A stretch of 64,000 nt of DNA from JABMMZ01 sp040403495. Lineage in GTDB: Bacteria > Bacteroidota > Bacteroidia > NS11-12g > UBA955. Below, piece after piece: positions 61,448 through 64,000 of this stretch; within the stretch, counting starts at the first letter, position 1; every line of letters starts with the position of its first letter. The notes beneath the pieces are model-generated. The model searched no databases. It saw only the letters and a program-made list of their open reading frames with translations, and was not told where the DNA came from. The position numbers were made by a program, and so were the translations under genes. The stretch lies in assembly GCA_040403495.1 (NCBI GenBank), contig JBBAKM010000014.1:11588-75587 (forward strand). Direction: 5' to 3'.

Positions 61448-63142
61448 ATGAAACACATTTTTCTCTTTGTTATTCTTTCGGCATTTTGTTCAGTTTTTGC
61501 ACAGCCAATAGAACTTGCAAAAAAAGCTGAAATTAAATTCACCCCTGGTTTAGATTTGATTATTGTACTTCCGGGGCAAGGAATTCTTCAATTCAATAAG
61601 GTAGATAAAAACTTATATAATTCTGTTATTTACGATTTTGAACTTAATAAAAAGTCGGAAAAGAAAAGTGAAGTTAATTTGACCAAAAGAATGTCTTATT
61701 TAAATACAGTGTTGAGAGATGATGGCATTCATTTGTATTTTTCTAAACAAAGCTACATGGGTTTTTTCCCTAAAACCAAGATTGATGAGATATTAATTGA
61801 CAACAAAAACAAAGTGGAATTGTATCAATACAAAATGAAAAACTATGTTAAGATAATGAACATTAATAAAATTGATGGACAAAATGTTTTTTCTGGATTT
61901 GAAATGTACAAACCATGGGGTTTAAAAAGAGTATCAAAATTTGCTTTTGCATGGTTGCTTTATCCAATTGTAGTTCCTGCTAGACCCAATACCAGACCTT
62001 TTTTGGCAACATTAGAAGAAGGTAAATTAGAATACATCAATAGAAAAGAATTTAAGTCTTCTAAATATAGAAACATGGGAATTCATGATGTGAAAATTCA
62101 CAATGATGATGTGTATTTAGGGGTTACAAGTGGTGTAATAAGAAGCAAAACGCCAATAAAAATAGTAAGAACCAATACGAGTTTTAGCGATATGGAGCAT
62201 TTTTCTTACAGAACAGATAAATTAACCCGTATAAATACCTTTCAGTTTAACAATTCAAAAACAGATTCAGTTGGTTTTGATGCCTCAAATGGATTAAGAA
62301 TGTTTTATGACTTTACAGGTGGTGCCATGACAAAGTTTCCTGAAAAGAAAAAATTGAAATATAAAGAAAACTTTGCTGGTAATTATTTCAATGATAAAGT
62401 GTCCTTAAAAACAGTTAAAAATCAATTGGGGGATAAATCTTCAAATGAAGTTTATTCAAGTTATTCCAATGTTAATTTCAGTAATTCAAAAATTAGAAAA
62501 ACGATAAATAATCAAGATATTGAGGTTGTTGTTTCTGAAAAAGTGACACCCATTTATGAGATAGAAGTATACTATACTACAGATTCTAAAGGAAGAACAA
62601 CAAGACAAACGAGAACTGTTTTGGTGGGATATACTTATACTAATTTGCAAGTAAATTTAATTAATCATACAAAAGGGATTACAAAAACCTATAGTGTTGA
62701 TCCTGTTTTTGAATTAACGAACAAGAAAGAAATTAAAGAAAAGTCAGGCGTTCCACTAAAGTTTTACCATTACTTAGCGCCATCTGAAGGTTTTAATACT
62801 ATTAAACACTCTGTGATAACTTATGCGAGTGATGGTCAGTTTTATTTAAGTTATTTACATGGTTTACATAATACACTCACTGTGATTTCGGTTGATTTTG
62901 ATGGATTTGGTGAAGAATTTGTTAGTGAAATTGATGAGTCCTTTAACGATACCAAAACCAAAAAGAGAATTGACGCTACTTTTGGTGGTGGTCCTGTAAA
63001 GATTTATTCAAGACTTAATCTCCAAACGATTTCTGAAAAAGAATATTTGCTCATTAAGATTTTAAATAAACAAATAGGATCAGGTAAAAAGAAAACGGGT
63101 ACAGGACACTACAAAGAACTCAGTGTCTACAAAATGCTATAA
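61448..63142 (+). CDS. Exported protein of unknown function, tandem paralogue 1
   Basis: The 564-residue product has a signal peptide ending SVFAQ. Repeated features are YDFELNKKS, VLRDDGIHLYFSK, KIDEILIDN and FSGFEMYKPWGLKRVSKFAF. The C-terminal half contains LAPSEGFNTIKHSVITYASDG and SEIDESFND. I recognise no family and see no T9SS domain. A second copy follows 332 nt downstream with about half the residues identical in the visible part. Confidence 0.75.
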   Translation: MKHIFLFVILSAFCSVFAQPIELAKKAEIKFTPGLDLIIVLPGQGILQFNKVDKNLYNSVIYDFELNKKSEKKSEVNLTKRMSYLNTVLRDDGIHLYFSKQSYMGFFPKTKIDEILIDNKNKVELYQYKMKNYVKIMNINKIDGQNVFSGFEMYKPWGLKRVSKFAFAWLLYPIVVPARPNTRPFLATLEEGKLEYINRKEFKSSKYRNMGIHDVKIHNDDVYLGVTSGVIRSKTPIKIVRTNTSFSDMEHFSYRTDKLTRINTFQFNNSKTDSVGFDASNGLRMFYDFTGGAMTKFPEKKKLKYKENFAGNYFNDKVSLKTVKNQLGDKSSNEVYSSYSNVNFSNSKIRKTINNQDIEVVVSEKVTPIYEIEVYYTTDSKGRTTRQTRTVLVGYTYTNLQVNLINHTKGITKTYSVDPVFELTNKKEIKEKSGVPLKFYHYLAPSEGFNTIKHSVITYASDGQFYLSYLHGLHNTLTVISVDFDGFGEEFVSEIDESFNDTKTKKRIDATFGGGPVKIYSRLNLQTISEKEYLLIKILNKQIGSGKKKTGTGHYKELSVYKML

Positions 63143-63474
63143 TGGCTTTTTTGCCTAAAAATTAGATAGTTGAGGCAAGCATTTCATTCAATTATAATTA
63201 ATACATCAACAGAATTTTTGTTGGTTAATAGGGGTGGTTTTGTATCTAATTAAACTTCTATTTTAAAGTAAATTCTCACAGTGTTAGAGGTTGATAGAGT
63301 CGTTGTTGAAAACAATAAAAGAGGTTTTTTTAGAGTTTTTTTGATTTAATAGATAGTCATCAAAGTTCGCTCTAATTCAAATTAATTGATTGAAAAAAGT
63401 ATAAGGCGTAGGAAGTTGTTTTAACTAAAAACTTAGTTAAAATTAATAAATTTCGGTTTATAATTGCATTAATT
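63143..63474. other. 332-nt gap between tandem paralogues
   Basis: AT-rich, with no frame of note. Its last ~30 nt (TTTCGGTTTA and ATTGCATTAATT) match the 5' flank of the first paralogue, so the promoter region was duplicated along with the gene. Confidence 0.6.
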
Positions 63475-64000
63475 ATGAAACACATTTTTCTCGTTGTTTT
63501 TATATCATTGTTTTATTCTGTTTTTTCACAACCAATTAAACTGGTTAGTAAGACAAATTTAGAGGATTTGCAGGCTATGAATTCGACCATAATACTTCCC
63601 AATAAAGGGATTTTGACATTTGCCAATGTTCAAAATCGTGTATTTAGTTACACTTTTTATGACTTTGATTTGAATAAAAAATCATCAAGTTTTATAAAGG
63701 GGAAATTCACCAAAGGCGCTTCTTTTTTAAAGGCCATATCAAGTGATGATGGAATACATGTTTATTATGTAAAACAAGATTATAGTGGGCTTTCAATTAA
63801 AACAAAAGTAGATGAATTTCTAATTAACCCAATGAATGAAGTGAAATTGTTTAAATACAATTTGGATAATAATGTAAAGATTTTAGATATAAATAGAATT
63901 GATGGAAACAATGTTTTTTCAGGATTTGAAATGTATAGACCTTGGAATATTAGGAGGGTAGCAAAATTTACATTTGGTTTTTTAATATACCCCCTTGCTG
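63475..64000 (+). CDS. Exported protein of unknown function, tandem paralogue 2 (3' partial)
   Basis: The frame opens at the ATG at 63475 and is uninterrupted for 175 codons to the window end. It starts MKHIFLVVFISLFYSVFSQP, nearly the same signal peptide as the gene at 61448 (MKHIFLFVILSAFCSVFAQP). It then shares YDFDLNKKS, SSDDGIHVYYVKQ, KTKVDEFLINP and NVFSGFEMYRPWNIRRVAKF with it, in the same order. Clearly a tandem duplicate that has diverged. The C-terminus is outside the window. Confidence 0.85.
   Translation, partial: MKHIFLVVFISLFYSVFSQPIKLVSKTNLEDLQAMNSTIILPNKGILTFANVQNRVFSYTFYDFDLNKKSSSFIKGKFTKGASFLKAISSDDGIHVYYVKQDYSGLSIKTKVDEFLINPMNEVKLFKYNLDNNVKILDINRIDGNNVFSGFEMYRPWNIRRVAKFTFGFLIYPLA

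Overview
The window is about 64 kb of AT-rich chromosomal DNA from a member of the phylum Bacteroidota. The evidence is mutually consistent: three secreted proteins end in type IX secretion (T9SS) type A sorting domains, there is a SusC-like TonB receptor followed by a DUF4249 lipoprotein, the primary sigma factor is the short form typical of the phylum, a Lacal_2735-family micro-protein is present, and many genes are preceded by the Bacteroidota -7 promoter element TAnnTTTG instead of a strong Shine-Dalgarno. I cannot place it below phylum with confidence. No rRNA, tRNA, CRISPR array, transposase, integrase or phage module was found.

Left third (1-31 kb). It opens with a partial tail-fibre-like protein, a lipoprotein and a large T9SS-secreted protein of unknown function. 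Then come a SlyD-type peptidyl-prolyl isomerase, the minus-strand operon (small membrane protein)-rsmI-lnt, and a TonB receptor/DUF4249 pair. Core metabolism follows: glycyl-tRNA synthetase, gcvT, and the 2-oxoacid:ferredoxin oxidoreductase genes korAB. A PNGase F-like T9SS protein, rmuC, a carotenoid operon (crtZ-crtI-crtB-unknown), dnaB, a three-gene surface-protein operon of unknown function, and clpC complete this part.

Middle (31-45 kb). A 0.7 kb non-coding repeat island contains a perfect 263-bp direct duplication. It is followed by a polytopic membrane protein, rpoD/sigA, a second large T9SS protein that is a distant paralogue of the one at the left edge, a superoxide dismutase, a cytoplasmic PAS histidine kinase with a LuxR-type response regulator, a PAP2-like membrane protein, a single-domain homocysteine methyltransferase and dihydrolipoyl dehydrogenase.

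Right third (45-64 kb). An accessory-looking stretch flanked by 0.5-0.6 kb non-coding gaps holds a secreted netrin/TIMP-like protein, a secreted protein resembling the C-terminal domains of the T9SS component GldM, and a DUF4143 ATPase. Next are a GT2 glycosyltransferase, an MBL-fold hydrolase, miaE, an MFS transporter, a DUF6029-like barrel protein and a PorT-like barrel protein. A 48-bp tandem-repeat block lies just upstream of carB, whose product lacks the C-terminal allosteric domain. A second repeat island, containing the same modules as the 32-kb island in reverse orientation, follows carB. The window ends in a series of exported proteins of unknown function, two of which are tandem paralogues; the last is cut by the window edge.

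Most genes are housekeeping. The most unusual content is the modular REP-like repeat family (with an apparent compensatory base change in one hairpin core), the free-standing GldM-C-like protein next to a TIMP-like protein, the pair of large uncharacterised T9SS proteins, and the tandem exported paralogues at the right edge.
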